Assembly: GCA_003151235.1 (NCBI GenBank)
Contig: PLWZ01000056.1
Span: 62,001 to 126,000, forward strand
DNA: 64,000 bases
Reading direction: 5' to 3'
Source: Acidimicrobiaceae bacterium
GTDB taxonomy: Bacteria; Actinomycetota; Acidimicrobiia; Acidimicrobiales; RAAP-2
Every line of letters begins with the position of its first letter. Positions within the stretch are counted from its first letter, which is position 1. This document shows, one piece after another, positions 25,812 to 34,649 of this stretch. The translations under genes were made by a program, and so were the position numbers. The notes below the pieces were generated by a model. The model saw only the letters and a program-made list of their open reading frames with translations, searched no databases and was not told the origin of the DNA.

Positions 25812-26231
25812 ATGGTCGATACCGACGCCATCGTTGAGCGCATCCTGACCACCTACGACACCATCACCGTGGTCGGCGCAAGTGCCGCTCCGGCTAAGGC
25901 CGCTCACTCCGTCCCGGCGCACATGCACCAGCACGGCTGGCGCATCATCCCAGTCAACCCGCACGCCGGGCAGATCCTGGGTGAGCGGGTGTATCGGGAG
26001 CTCGCTGACGTTCCCGAGCAGGTCGGACTGGTCGACGTGTTCCGGCCGTCGCTGCAGACCCCGGACGTCGCCCGCCAAGCCGTCGCCGCCGGTGCCACCG
26101 CGCTGTGGCTCCAACTCGGCATTGCGTCCGCGGAAGCACGTGCCATCGCTGAGGGCAGCGGCTTGCTGTACGTCGAGGACCGCTGCCTGATCATCGAGCA
26201 ACGGCGCCTCGGACTGGACGCGCCCGGCTAG
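25812..26231 (+). CDS. CoA-binding protein, YccU-like
   Basis: 139 aa from ATG; the frame is open upstream but that part overlaps the divergent gene. The single CoA_binding Rossmann domain is clear: ITVVGASAAPAKAAHSVPAH, WRIIPVNPHAGQILGE, VDVFRPS, LWLQLGIASAEA and the end VEDRCLIIEQRRL. The family resembles the nucleotide-binding domain of succinyl-CoA synthetase, but the physiological role is unknown. Confidence 0.9.
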   Translation: MVDTDAIVERILTTYDTITVVGASAAPAKAAHSVPAHMHQHGWRIIPVNPHAGQILGERVYRELADVPEQVGLVDVFRPSLQTPDVARQAVAAGATALWLQLGIASAEARAIAEGSGLLYVEDRCLIIEQRRLGLDAPG

Positions 26232-26259
26232 CTAGCCGGAGGTGGGTTGGCGTAGCCGC

Positions 26260-27324
26260 TTAGCGAACTCCCTGTTTCACGAGTGTTGGGCCTGTGGCCA
26301 CTGGTACGGCGTCCGCCGCAACCTCGCGCAGGTGGCGGACGGCTTGGCGGAACGAACCGACCAGGCTGTCCTCGCAATACCCGAGGTCGCTCTCGATGCA
26401 AAATGCCCGGATGATGCTCTGGGCACGGGCCAGATTGGGTCGGGGCATCGTCGGGAAGAGGTGGTGCTCGATCTGGTAGTTGAGACCGCCGAGCATGAGG
26501 TTGGTGAACCGGCCGCCGGCGACGTTGCGCGCGGTGATGACCTGACGCCGGGCGAAGCTCATCTCCGCATCGCCTTCGATGATGGGCATCCCCTTGTGGT
26601 TGGGGGCGAAGCTGCAGCCCAGGTACAGCGAGAAGACCCCTTGCTGCACGGCGACGAACGCCAACGCCCTCAGGGGGGAGAGCACCCACAGCACCACCGT
26701 CAGATAGAGAGCAGCGTGTCCGGCCATTAGCAAGCCTTCTACGACCGCGCCTCGATCCCGGTGCCGAAGCAACTTCTGGATACCGGACACATGCAAGCCA
26801 GTACTTCGAAGGAGCATGAGGGGGAAGAAAAGCTCGGGCTGCCAGCGCGCCAGGACTCGCGTGAGGCCGCCGCGTAGCCCGGCGGCGGAAGTGGGGACCA
26901 CGATGCTCTCACCTATATCGGGGTCACGGCCCACCTGGTTGGGGTGTGCGTGATGGGCGTTGTGCTTGGAAACCCACCAGCCGAAGTTCAATCCGATCAA
27001 CGCGTTCCCGACGGCGAGCCCGAGCAGCCAGTTGGCTCGCCGGGACCGAAAGATCTGCTGATGGCCCGCATCGTGGCCGACGAAGCCCAGCTGGGTAAAC
27101 ATCACGCCCAGGAATGCTGCGACACCGAGCGTGGCCCACGAGTTTCCCACGATCACAAACGACGCCCATCCGGCGACGAACGCGGCGACGGTCAGCACTA
27201 TCTTTACGCTGTAGTAGCCCGGCCGGCGACCGAGGAGCCCGGCGTCGCGGATCTGAATGGCCAGTGCGCGGTAGTCGGCGGACCCACCGGCGGTGGCCGT
27301 CCGCACGAGCTCTCCTCCCGGCAT
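26260..27324 (-). CDS. Membrane fatty acid desaturase
   Basis: 354 aa from the ATG (MPGGELVRTATAGG). The frame also begins at a TTG (27417) that overlaps the stop of the upstream GAF-ANTAR gene. The di-iron histidine boxes are complete: HDAGH (84-88), HNAHH (121-125) and QIEHH (284-288), the last with Gln as in front-end/delta-6-type desaturases. Around four to six membrane segments lie between them. There is no fused cytochrome b5 domain, so electrons must come from a separate reductase or ferredoxin. It probably adjusts membrane fluidity, for example in the cold. The upstream ANTAR regulator is on the same strand. Confidence 0.9.
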   Translation of the reverse strand: MPGGELVRTATAGGSADYRALAIQIRDAGLLGRRPGYYSVKIVLTVAAFVAGWASFVIVGNSWATLGVAAFLGVMFTQLGFVGHDAGHQQIFRSRRANWLLGLAVGNALIGLNFGWWVSKHNAHHAHPNQVGRDPDIGESIVVPTSAAGLRGGLTRVLARWQPELFFPLMLLRSTGLHVSGIQKLLRHRDRGAVVEGLLMAGHAALYLTVVLWVLSPLRALAFVAVQQGVFSLYLGCSFAPNHKGMPIIEGDAEMSFARRQVITARNVAGGRFTNLMLGGLNYQIEHHLFPTMPRPNLARAQSIIRAFCIESDLGYCEDSLVGSFRQAVRHLREVAADAVPVATGPTLVKQGVR

Positions 27325-27413
27325 CCGTCCGAGGGTGCCACTGAGGCCGGGGTCGACACATCCGTCGACAGTTCTTAAACTTCCGCAGGTGAGTTCGTCG
27401 GGCTGAGTCGCGC

Positions 27414-28184
27414 TCAAGAGGATCGAGGTTGGCCTGTCTCTGGTCTGTCGCCGGTATCGACGAAGTCTTGGGCGACGTCTCGGAGCTTGCGGTTTAGATG
27501 CTGTGACGCTCGACGCAAGACGTCGAAGGCTTGAGCGGCAGAGACCCGCTCGCGCTCCATCAAGATCCCCTGGGCTTGTCCGATCACCTCGCGACTGGCG
27601 AGGGCAGCGTTGAGGTTGGCAGCCCGAAATTCCTCATCCTCGTGAGAGTGGGCGGCCGAGACGGCGAGACCGGCCAAAGACGCCAGGATCACCCCCTTGG
27701 CCCGATCGACGACGCCAAACGCGGCCGGGTAGCGGGCATACAGATTGAGGGCTCCCAAGCTGCCGTTGGTGGTCAAGGGGAGAGCCAAGACGCTCCGTAT
27801 CCCTGCCGCGCTCGCCTGGGGGCCGAAACTGGGCCAGCGGGGGTCGTCGGCCACGTCGTCGGCATAGAAGATAAGCCGGTCGGCGATGGCGTCGAGGCAG
27901 GGTCCTTCGTCCGTCTCGTGCTGGAGAGCATCGATCGTGTCCACGACCGGGTCGGTGTGCACCGGGGAAGTGACCACGTCCTTCTCGAGCAGAAAGAAGC
28001 CGGCACAGTCACAGCCGTCGATGGTGGTCACTGCCAACTCCAAAACCTTCCTCAAGGTGTCGCCGACACTGCCGGCGGCGAACAAGATCCGGGCCGTCTC
28101 GGAGAAGTCGGCGGCGAGCTCGGAGGTGGGGTCCCCGGCGATGATGGCCCGGTCAGACGCAGCCCGATTTTCGGTGGAATCCAT
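27414..28184 (-). CDS. GAF-ANTAR regulator (RNA-binding antiterminator type)
   Basis: 256 aa, ATG start. Residues about 25-175 form a GAF domain (TLRKVLELAVTTIDGCDCAG, GIRSVLALPLTTNGSLGALN). Residues about 180-245 form an ANTAR domain with the expected pattern (LNAALASREVIGQAQGILME, then AAQAFDVLRRASQHLNRKLR). ANTAR proteins bind paired hexaloop hairpins in nascent RNA to prevent termination. The domain order is common in actinobacteria. The frame of the desaturase begins within its stop (TTGA), so the two may be one transcription unit. Confidence 0.93.
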   Translation of the reverse strand: MDSTENRAASDRAIIAGDPTSELAADFSETARILFAAGSVGDTLRKVLELAVTTIDGCDCAGFFLLEKDVVTSPVHTDPVVDTIDALQHETDEGPCLDAIADRLIFYADDVADDPRWPSFGPQASAAGIRSVLALPLTTNGSLGALNLYARYPAAFGVVDRAKGVILASLAGLAVSAAHSHEDEEFRAANLNAALASREVIGQAQGILMERERVSAAQAFDVLRRASQHLNRKLRDVAQDFVDTGDRPETGQPRSS

Positions 28185-28595
28185 GGCGCCCCGTTCCTTC
28201 TCGGCTCAGTATCGCGCCCGGAGGTCGTGTTCGTTGGCCGATCGGCATGTGCTTCCGTCCCACCGCCATTCGGATTGAACGCGACACTACCGGACGGCGA
28301 AACTTCGTCGTTGCCGTCCGTTGGGCAAAAACAAGGCAAAACGCCGCAAGCGTCGAGAGAAATTCCCTGGTCAGCCGAACAAATCAGCTGGTCAGGGACG
28401 GGTCTGGATCCTCTTCACACGGCTGAGGTCGGTGGTTTGCGTCCTCTAGCCCCCAGAACATCTCCGTAACACATCCAAAGACGCCGGGAGAGGGCCGGAG
28501 GGCGGACAAGGAGAGGGCGGCCGGGAGGCGGCGCGATGAGGGGTGATGGTAGCTGGGTCGCTAAGGGCAACGGTCAGGGCGGGAGGCGGGTCGGG
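28185..28595. other. Intergenic region, no gene seen
   Basis: 411 bp between the start of the GAF-ANTAR gene and the stop of the PAQR gene on the same strand. No credible frame. The right-hand part is G-rich purine tract on the plus strand (about 28490-28550, repeated GGGAG/GGAGGG). It contains the promoter of the GAF-ANTAR/desaturase unit. Confidence 0.4.
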
Positions 28596-29234
28596 CTACC
28601 TGAGCCGAAACACAAGGATGCTGATAGCTGCGTATTGAGTGGCCCACCCCGCGATGGTGAGGCTGTGGAACACCTCGTGAAAGCCGAACCACTCGGGTGA
28701 CGGATTGGGTCGTTTCAACGCGTAGACGGCCCCGCCGGCCGAGTAGCACAGCCCGCCGATGAGGACGAGGATGAACACGGTTACACCAGCTCGATGAATG
28801 AGTTGGTTGAGCACGGGCAGAAGAGACCAGCCCAAGCCGACGTAGAGAGCCGTGTAGAGGGCTCGGGGGGCACCGGGCCATGTGCAGCGGAAGACGACAC
28901 CGACAGCGGTGGCGATCCAGATCACCAGCAGCAGCCGTCCGTCGGTCGGGGTAGGAAGGCCGAGGACGGCCACGGGCGTGTAGCTACCGGCTATGAGCAG
29001 GTAGACGTTGGCGTGATCGACCCGTCGGAGAACGTCATCTATTGGCGGCGTCCAGGTGCCACGGTGATAGATGGCGCTGGTGGTGAACAGAAGCAGGCCG
29101 GCGACGGCGTAAATGACCACGCTGTCCCGAGCCCGGCCCGCCGGTGCCAGACAGGCCAGCACGATGCCGCCGGCCGTAACCAACGGGGCGACGCCCGCAT
29201 GCAGCCATCCTCGTAGCTTTGGTTTCGGCGGCAT
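28596..29234 (-). CDS. Hemolysin III / PAQR family membrane protein
   Basis: 212 aa from the ATG giving MPPKPKLRGWLHAG; the longer frame upstream adds a non-membrane leader without support. Seven hydrophobic segments and the family's metal-site motifs are visible: SAIYHRG (Ser and His), DHANVYLLIAGSYTP (Asp) and EWFGFHEVFHSLT (two His). These make the Zn site of PAQR proteins. Bacterial members affect membrane lipid homeostasis, and the name hemolysin reflects early assays rather than proven toxicity. The desaturase nearby fits a membrane-lipid theme. Confidence 0.92.
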   Translation of the reverse strand: MPPKPKLRGWLHAGVAPLVTAGGIVLACLAPAGRARDSVVIYAVAGLLLFTTSAIYHRGTWTPPIDDVLRRVDHANVYLLIAGSYTPVAVLGLPTPTDGRLLLVIWIATAVGVVFRCTWPGAPRALYTALYVGLGWSLLPVLNQLIHRAGVTVFILVLIGGLCYSAGGAVYALKRPNPSPEWFGFHEVFHSLTIAGWATQYAAISILVFRLR

Positions 29235-29669
29235 GGAGGGATCGCTCGCGTCGCGCTGGCTGTCTCTCACACTGCCCGTCCATCTTTGCCTGGAGACGCA
29301 TGGCGGCTCGTATGCCTCAAGAGGAGCATGACCCACGGGTACTACTCCTATTGCTGCATCCCCGCCACCGCCTCCCCCAAGGTGCGCCTATCCGATTGGT
29401 GATCGAGGCGGGCCGACGGGCCAGGTCGGGGAGGTCGTGTGGTTGATTGGCAGCCGGCCGCCTCAGGTTCGGCGCATCGGGTTGGGCGTCGAGGGGTACC
29501 GCGCTCACGAGACACGGAACAGATCGCCACCGACCGGCCTCCCGAGCGACCTTGCTCGAGCATGATTGGGCCATGGAGCGGTACCCGTGGAGCCCAGGTT
29601 GAGCCTGGTGGATGCATCGGGGTTGATCAAGCGATGGTCGGCCCAGTTGCACTTTGCCAAGATGACCAG
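29235..29669. other. Intergenic region, no gene seen
   Basis: 435 bp between the divergent PAQR and ketopantoate reductase-like genes. A plus-strand frame runs into the reductase from 29439 but its residues before the Rossmann start have no family similarity. Promoters for both genes are expected here. Confidence 0.4.
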
Positions 29670-30644
29670 GTGAGATTCGTCGTTTTCGGGGCAGGCGCGA
29701 TCGGCGGGGTCGTCGGTGGACGATTGCTCCAGCACGGACATGAGGTCGGCCTCATCGCTCGAGGTGACCACGGGCGCGCCATCGTCGCTTCTGGGCTGAA
29801 AGTTGAGTCCCCAGACGGCTCGATCACGCTGCGTCCGACTTTTGTGGTCGATCGGCCTGAGGAAGTCGACTGGCACTCCGATGACATCGTGCTGCTAGCC
29901 ATGAAGAGCCAAGACACCACCGGTGCCCTTTCAAATCTTGCTCTTTGTGCTCCTGCCTCGGTGCCAGTGGCATGCCTCCAGAATGGCGTGAACAACGAGC
30001 GGATAGCTCTTCGCCGGTTCCCGAACGTGTACGGAGTGACCGTGATATGTCCTGCTGGACATCTGGAGCCCGGGACGGTGGTCGCCCATTCGTCTCCGAT
30101 CGCTGCGCTCTTGGATCTCGGCCGGTACCCGGCGGGTCAAGATGAGACGGCGGCGGCCATTTCGGAAGCCTTCAATTCTTCAGCGATGGAGTCCGTGGTG
30201 CGGTCGGACATCATGCGATGGAAGTACGCCAAGCTCCTTATGAACTTGACGAACGCGGTCGACGCTCTATGTGGTCCAGAGGCACGGGGCGGATTGGTCG
30301 GGAGAATGGTCCGGGAGGAGGGCATCGCGGTTCTACGTGCAGCCGGTGTGGACTTTGCGTCTGAGGAAGAGGACCGCCAGCGTCGAGGGAACCTGCTCCA
30401 GATCGGAGATGTTCCCGGACATCCAAGAGTCGGGAGTTCGTCCAGTCAGAGCCTCGCTCGATCAACGGGTTCCATTGAAGCCGACTACCTGAACGGTGAG
30501 ATCGTGTTGCTGGGTCGACTGACCGGCGTCTCAACGCCAGCAAACGAACGCCTCCAACGGCTGGCAAACCAGGCTGCACACGAGAGGTGGCCACCGGGGC
30601 GCCTCTCCGAAGCGGACATTCTCGAACGCATCGAGGCCCGTTAG
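29670..30644 (+). CDS. Ketopantoate reductase-like (ApbA/PanE) oxidoreductase
   Basis: 324 aa from the GTG that starts directly on the first strand (VRFVVFGAGAIGGVVGGRL; GxGxxG at 7-12). The N-terminal NADPH domain continues through VLLAMKSQDT and VPVACLQNGVNNE. The C-terminal helical domain contains the catalytic-region pattern MRWKYAKLLMNLTNAV. It probably reduces 2-dehydropantoate or another 2-oxo acid. Members of this family outside pan operons often have other substrates, and none of the other pantothenate genes are near, so I leave the symbol empty. Confidence 0.87.
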   Translation: MRFVVFGAGAIGGVVGGRLLQHGHEVGLIARGDHGRAIVASGLKVESPDGSITLRPTFVVDRPEEVDWHSDDIVLLAMKSQDTTGALSNLALCAPASVPVACLQNGVNNERIALRRFPNVYGVTVICPAGHLEPGTVVAHSSPIAALLDLGRYPAGQDETAAAISEAFNSSAMESVVRSDIMRWKYAKLLMNLTNAVDALCGPEARGGLVGRMVREEGIAVLRAAGVDFASEEEDRQRRGNLLQIGDVPGHPRVGSSSSQSLARSTGSIEADYLNGEIVLLGRLTGVSTPANERLQRLANQAAHERWPPGRLSEADILERIEAR

Positions 30645-30879
30645 AAGCAGCCGAGAACGCTGACCCGAGCTTCGCTGCAACATTGTCAGCCGTTCGCAGC
30701 GTTGCCCTGACTCCTCCTGGAAGGGCAGTTCGCCTCTAACATCTATTCGTTCCGGCTGCCGCTCGACGAGTCGGCCTGGCGGCACTTGCCATCTTCGGCC
30801 GCCTGGCGTGGCGGGGAGTTCGCCGGCGAACTCTGTAGCCAACGGCGAGAACGTGGGGACCACCGAGGTTGCAGTCCGT

Positions 30880-31641
30880 CTACGCCTGACGAGGCTCTCT
30901 TCCCGGAAGGAGCCGCTCGAGGAGCGCGTCGACTTCGGCCACGCGGGCCCCGTGCCGAGCGAAGTCGAGTTCGCGTTCATAGAAGCTGACCCCTGGGTCA
31001 ATGATCGCTGATGCCGGCATTGTCGCAAGCGACTCTGGTTCTGGGCGGTCGAGCCAGCGTTGCACGATCGAGTCCGGGCGGAGCTGACTCACAAAGCACA
31101 TGAGAGCGGCAGCCTTGCGGTCGAGCTCCCGCAGCCCCTCACCGAACACTTCCACGTCGGGGAAACTCCTACGGTCGAGGTGGCCAAAGTGCAGACTCTC
31201 ATCGGGCGCGTAGCCGTACAAGCTGTATACCCGCCAGCTAAAAGCTCGGTTGGTCAAAACGGAGCGGACACGCAGCGCGGCGACGTAGGCGGCGTCATGG
31301 TCCGGATGGCCCCGCTGGTAGGCGGGGACGTGAACGGTCGCCGACTTGAACTTTCCAAGTAAGTCACCTAGCGCCACAGTGAGATCCGGCACTGATCGCC
31401 ATACCGAGAGGTCGCGCAAGCCCATTTCGACGACGTCCTTCACGCGGGCACCGAGTGTCTCCCACGCAGCTTCGCACTCATGGTGCCGTCGCTGGCGCAG
31501 CGCGTTGACATCATCACCAGGTGTCCACGGGGGCACTCCGTCGCTGAGGAGGACAACCGTCGTCGCACTCTCACGAAGCACCGATGAGCAACCGAGAACC
31601 TCGTCATCGGGGTGCGGCGCAATGACTATTGATTCAGTCAC
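30880..31641 (-). CDS. PIG-L family zinc deacetylase
   Basis: 253 aa. The start overlaps the stop of the glycosyltransferase gene by 4 bases (ATGA). The Zn-binding motifs are HPDDE at 10-14 (IAPHPDDEVLG) and HPDH at 112-115, with the catalytic Asp in the first. PIG-L enzymes remove N-acetyl groups from GlcNAc conjugates, as in mycothiol or bacillithiol synthesis, or cleave amides. The loop DLSVWRSVPDL and the C-terminal half are specific to this protein. It forms a unit with the glycosyltransferase, and a second PIG-L gene lies on the other side of the divergent locus. Confidence 0.92.
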   Translation of the reverse strand: MTESIVIAPHPDDEVLGCSSVLRESATTVVLLSDGVPPWTPGDDVNALRQRRHHECEAAWETLGARVKDVVEMGLRDLSVWRSVPDLTVALGDLLGKFKSATVHVPAYQRGHPDHDAAYVAALRVRSVLTNRAFSWRVYSLYGYAPDESLHFGHLDRRSFPDVEVFGEGLRELDRKAAALMCFVSQLRPDSIVQRWLDRPEPESLATMPASAIIDPGVSFYERELDFARHGARVAEVDALLERLLPGREPRQA

Positions 31642-32702
31642 CCCAGTGCTTGGGCCAGCTCGTCGCCTAGGACGTGAACATAGGCCTCAGCGTCAGCAAG
31701 ATCAGGCCGAACTTGACGGCGACGAGTGGAGGCATGGGCGAAGAATGGTTCAACCAGATTGTCCACCGCGACATTGACCGACACTCCCCGTTCGACAGCG
31801 CGAACGGCGCCAGCGAGCTCGGCGCACCACGCCGTCTGGGCGACGCTGGCGTCAGCGCTGGGCCCCGGGGTATCTGGTGTCGTTCGGCCTGGCAGTCGAC
31901 CCCAGGCCTCGTCTGATTCGTTCATTGAGGCCTCGAGATCCGAAGGCCATTGCAGCTCCTCCCAGTATTGCTCGGGCCACGTAACGTCACTGCGGTCAGA
32001 TCGGGGTCCTTTGGAGACTCGAGTGAGCATCGCTGCCGCTACGTCTCTCATGATCGCCTCACTGTTGCTTGGGCGCTCGGGGTGCGAGACCCCTGGTAAG
32101 GGGACCTGACCGATTCGCCCGCCCCTGTCAAGCACCGACATCGTGAGGGCAATGTCGATGCCGTAGTCGTCCGGAAGGGCATCGATGTTGAGTGCCTGGA
32201 GCAGCGAGTGACCGATGAACATCTGACCGGCGAGGGGCTGGCGGACCCGAGCGCCGTATAGGGCGCGCAGCAAGGGGGACGCGAGGTAATTGGTGCTGTT
32301 TGCATGCCCCCATTGTCTGCACCACAGTGGCAATACGAAGTCGAGGTTGTTTCGGTAAGCAATGGATACGAACCGCGCCACGTTGGACGGTTCGTAGTGA
32401 CGAAGGTCGGCATCGACAAGCAGTAGGTCTGCTTCGTGCTCGACACAGTGGCGTGCAATTAGCTTGACGTTCAGCCCCTTGCCCCTGGCGCCAGGCTCGC
32501 ATTCGAGCACTCGTTGACGAATTCGAGTGGTTCGGTCGCGCCACTGAGCGAGTGTGTCGTCCTCGCTGGTCTGGTAGCCAAGCACGAGTTCGGTGACGGC
32601 CATTTCCCCAACGAGAGCAGCACCTTGCTCAAGGGAGTCCCCCATCCGGGCGACCGTGGACGCCTCGTTACGAGCAGGGATGCCTAGGACGAGGTACGGC
32701 AC
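31638..32702 (-). CDS. GT-A glycosyltransferase, GPGS/mannosylglycerate synthase-like
   Basis: 354 aa, ATG start. GT-A fold with motifs LGIPARNEASTV (5-16), GARGKGLN (71-78), metal-binding DADL (97-100), RQPLAG (154-159) and DYGIDI (179-184). The GKGxN, DAD, QPLaG and D.G(I/V)(D/E) series is that of retaining transferases such as glucosyl-3-phosphoglycerate synthase and mannosylglycerate synthase, as I recall those families. Residues after about 260 form an extra C-terminal domain with an Ala-rich helix. It has no membrane segment. It likely transfers a hexose or amino sugar to a small acceptor, which the coupled PIG-L enzyme could then deacetylate. Confidence 0.85.
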   Translation of the reverse strand: MPYLVLGIPARNEASTVARMGDSLEQGAALVGEMAVTELVLGYQTSEDDTLAQWRDRTTRIRQRVLECEPGARGKGLNVKLIARHCVEHEADLLLVDADLRHYEPSNVARFVSIAYRNNLDFVLPLWCRQWGHANSTNYLASPLLRALYGARVRQPLAGQMFIGHSLLQALNIDALPDDYGIDIALTMSVLDRGGRIGQVPLPGVSHPERPSNSEAIMRDVAAAMLTRVSKGPRSDRSDVTWPEQYWEELQWPSDLEASMNESDEAWGRLPGRTTPDTPGPSADASVAQTAWCAELAGAVRAVERGVSVNVAVDNLVEPFFAHASTRRRQVRPDLADAEAYVHVLGDELAQALG

Positions 32703-32815
32703 TTAAGGTGGAGTTGCAGCCGCGCAAGCATTTGTCGAGTTCGAACCGTACTACCCTCCAAGCGTGGCAAGGACTCCACGTTGACAAGCGCTCCTCGACG
32801 ACGTTTGCCTGTGGG

Positions 32816-33754
32816 ATGAATGTCGAAGTCGTCCATCCGGATGAGTTCGGTCCTGGTGACCTCAAAGTCTGGCGCCGCTTTCAGAGCGAGGACCAGCGTC
32901 TCACGAGCCCGTTCCTTGCGCCAGAGTTTGCGCAGGCAGTCGGTCGCGCCAGGCACGACGCCCGCGTCGCTGTCATCCACGATGGTGGCGTCGCAGGCTA
33001 TTTCGCCTTCCAAGTGAGTGCGGCGCTGGGTGTTCCCATCGGCGCCACCATCTGTGACACCCAAGCGGTCGTATGCCACAGGGATTTATGTTGGGACGCT
33101 CGCTGGCTCGTCCACAGCTGCGGTCTCGAGGTGTGGCAGTTCGACCATCTCGCTGTCCACCAGGACCCGTTCGTACCGTTCCACGCGGTTCGTCACAGCT
33201 CGCCCACAATTGACCTGTCGGGAGGGCACGACAACTTTCTCGAATCCGTTCGTGCCAGATCCAAGAATCTCATCGCCCAGGTGGCTCGTCGTCGTCGGAA
33301 ACTCACGCGGGAGGTTGGCCCCGTAGTGACAACTTGGGACAGTGCCGGCGCCGACGAGTTCGCCGCGCTGGTCAGGTGGAAGTCGGATCAATACCAGCGC
33401 ACGGGGACGTGGGACCGCTTTGAGCGTGAATGGATTCGCGACGTCCTGACTGAGTTACTCAGGTGCAAATCGGCCGGGTGCTCCGGGGTGATGGCCACGA
33501 CCCACGCTGGAGACCGCCTTGCCGCCGTACACATCGGCCTGCTCGGCGGGACTGGCCTGTCCTGGTGGTTCCCAGCCTACGACCCGGACCTGAGCCAGTA
33601 TTCGCCGGGTCTAATAATGCTGCTCGACCTCGCCGCACAGGCCTCCGAGCGCGGCGTACGCACAATCGACCTCGGACGTGGCGAGCACGCTTACAAGCTG
33701 CGCGTGGCGACCGGGGCATACGACTTGGCTGAAGGGCAGGTGCCCGCGGCATGA
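32816..33754 (+). CDS. CelD/BcsL-type GNAT acyltransferase
   Basis: 312 aa from the ATG (MNVEVVHPDEFGPGD); the frame is open 36 codons upstream but that part reaches into the region shared with the divergent gene. It shows the double-GNAT layout of CelD/FemAB-like proteins. The second half contains RSKNLIAQVARRRRKLTREV, AALVRWKSDQYQRTGT and the acyl-CoA-side part AVHIGLLGGTGLSWWFPAYD, ending with IDLGRGEHAYKLRVATGAYD. These enzymes acylate sugars or amino groups. The next gene starts 4 bases before its stop (ATGA), so it works together with the second PIG-L protein. Confidence 0.85.
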   Translation: MNVEVVHPDEFGPGDLKVWRRFQSEDQRLTSPFLAPEFAQAVGRARHDARVAVIHDGGVAGYFAFQVSAALGVPIGATICDTQAVVCHRDLCWDARWLVHSCGLEVWQFDHLAVHQDPFVPFHAVRHSSPTIDLSGGHDNFLESVRARSKNLIAQVARRRRKLTREVGPVVTTWDSAGADEFAALVRWKSDQYQRTGTWDRFEREWIRDVLTELLRCKSAGCSGVMATTHAGDRLAAVHIGLLGGTGLSWWFPAYDPDLSQYSPGLIMLLDLAAQASERGVRTIDLGRGEHAYKLRVATGAYDLAEGQVPAA

Positions 33755-34575
33755 GCCAGACGCGAGAGCTCACTCTGATGGCCGTGCACGCTCACCCCGA
33801 CGACGAAGCCATCTCGACGCCCGGCGTGCTGGCAAGATACTCACTCGAAGGTGTTCGCACGGTGCTGGTGACCTGCACCGACGGCGCCCTCGGCTTCGGC
33901 CCGGGCCGCAGTAGTCCGGGCGAGCCAGCCCATGATCCGATGTCCCTGGCTGTGCTGCGTAGAGCAGAGCTTGAGCGTTCGTGTGCGCACCTGGGTGTCC
34001 GTCACCTCGAGGTGCTCGGCTATCACGACTCCGGGATGGCGGGTTGGGAAGCGAATCGCCATCCTGATGCGTTCTGCAATGCGCCGATCGACGAGGTCGC
34101 CGATCGACTTGCGTCCCTGATCGAGCGGTATCGTCCGCATGTTCTTGTAACTTACGATTCAGATGGCGGTTACGGTCATCCCGACCACATCCGGACTCAC
34201 CGCGTCACGATGGCGGCGCTGGAGCGCACCGAGGTGGTTTTGAAGGTCTACCTGACGGCTCGCACGGAAGGATTTCGGCAACGCATGCACGCAGCACGTG
34301 CCACCTTCCGACCTGGTCCCGATGGAGTAAGCGCCCCCTCAGTCGTGGGTATCAGCGACGATCGAATCACGACGAGGGTTGACACATCGATGGTGATGGA
34401 CCGTCATCGTGCTGCGCTCGCCGCTCACGAGAGCCAGCTGTCGGGCACCCACTGGCTCCGCATGCCTGCCGATATCTTCAATACGCTTTTCGATGAGGAG
34501 ACTTTCGTCCGCTGTGCCGACTCCACCGGGTCGCCGGTACCCGAGGACGACCTGTTTGCCGGCCTGCGCGGCTAA
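33751..34575 (+). CDS. PIG-L family deacetylase, MshB/Mca-like
   Basis: 274 aa, ATGA overlap with the acyltransferase gene. Zn motifs are HPDDE at 15-19 (AVHAHPDDEAIS) and HPDH at 143-146 (DGGYGHPDHIRTH), with GYHDSGMAGW at 90-99. This set and the length match the MshB/Mca branch (mycothiol deacetylase or conjugate amidase) better than the other PIG-L protein of the locus does. I do not assign it as MshB because no other mycothiol genes are in the window. Confidence 0.9.
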   Translation: MSQTRELTLMAVHAHPDDEAISTPGVLARYSLEGVRTVLVTCTDGALGFGPGRSSPGEPAHDPMSLAVLRRAELERSCAHLGVRHLEVLGYHDSGMAGWEANRHPDAFCNAPIDEVADRLASLIERYRPHVLVTYDSDGGYGHPDHIRTHRVTMAALERTEVVLKVYLTARTEGFRQRMHAARATFRPGPDGVSAPSVVGISDDRITTRVDTSMVMDRHRAALAAHESQLSGTHWLRMPADIFNTLFDEETFVRCADSTGSPVPEDDLFAGLRG

Positions 34576-34649
34576 ACCGTCCGCGGCGACAAACAGCCGC
34601 CAGTGTGTGACCCCGGTTCAGCCGCATCCCCAACGATCTAGAGGCTCGT

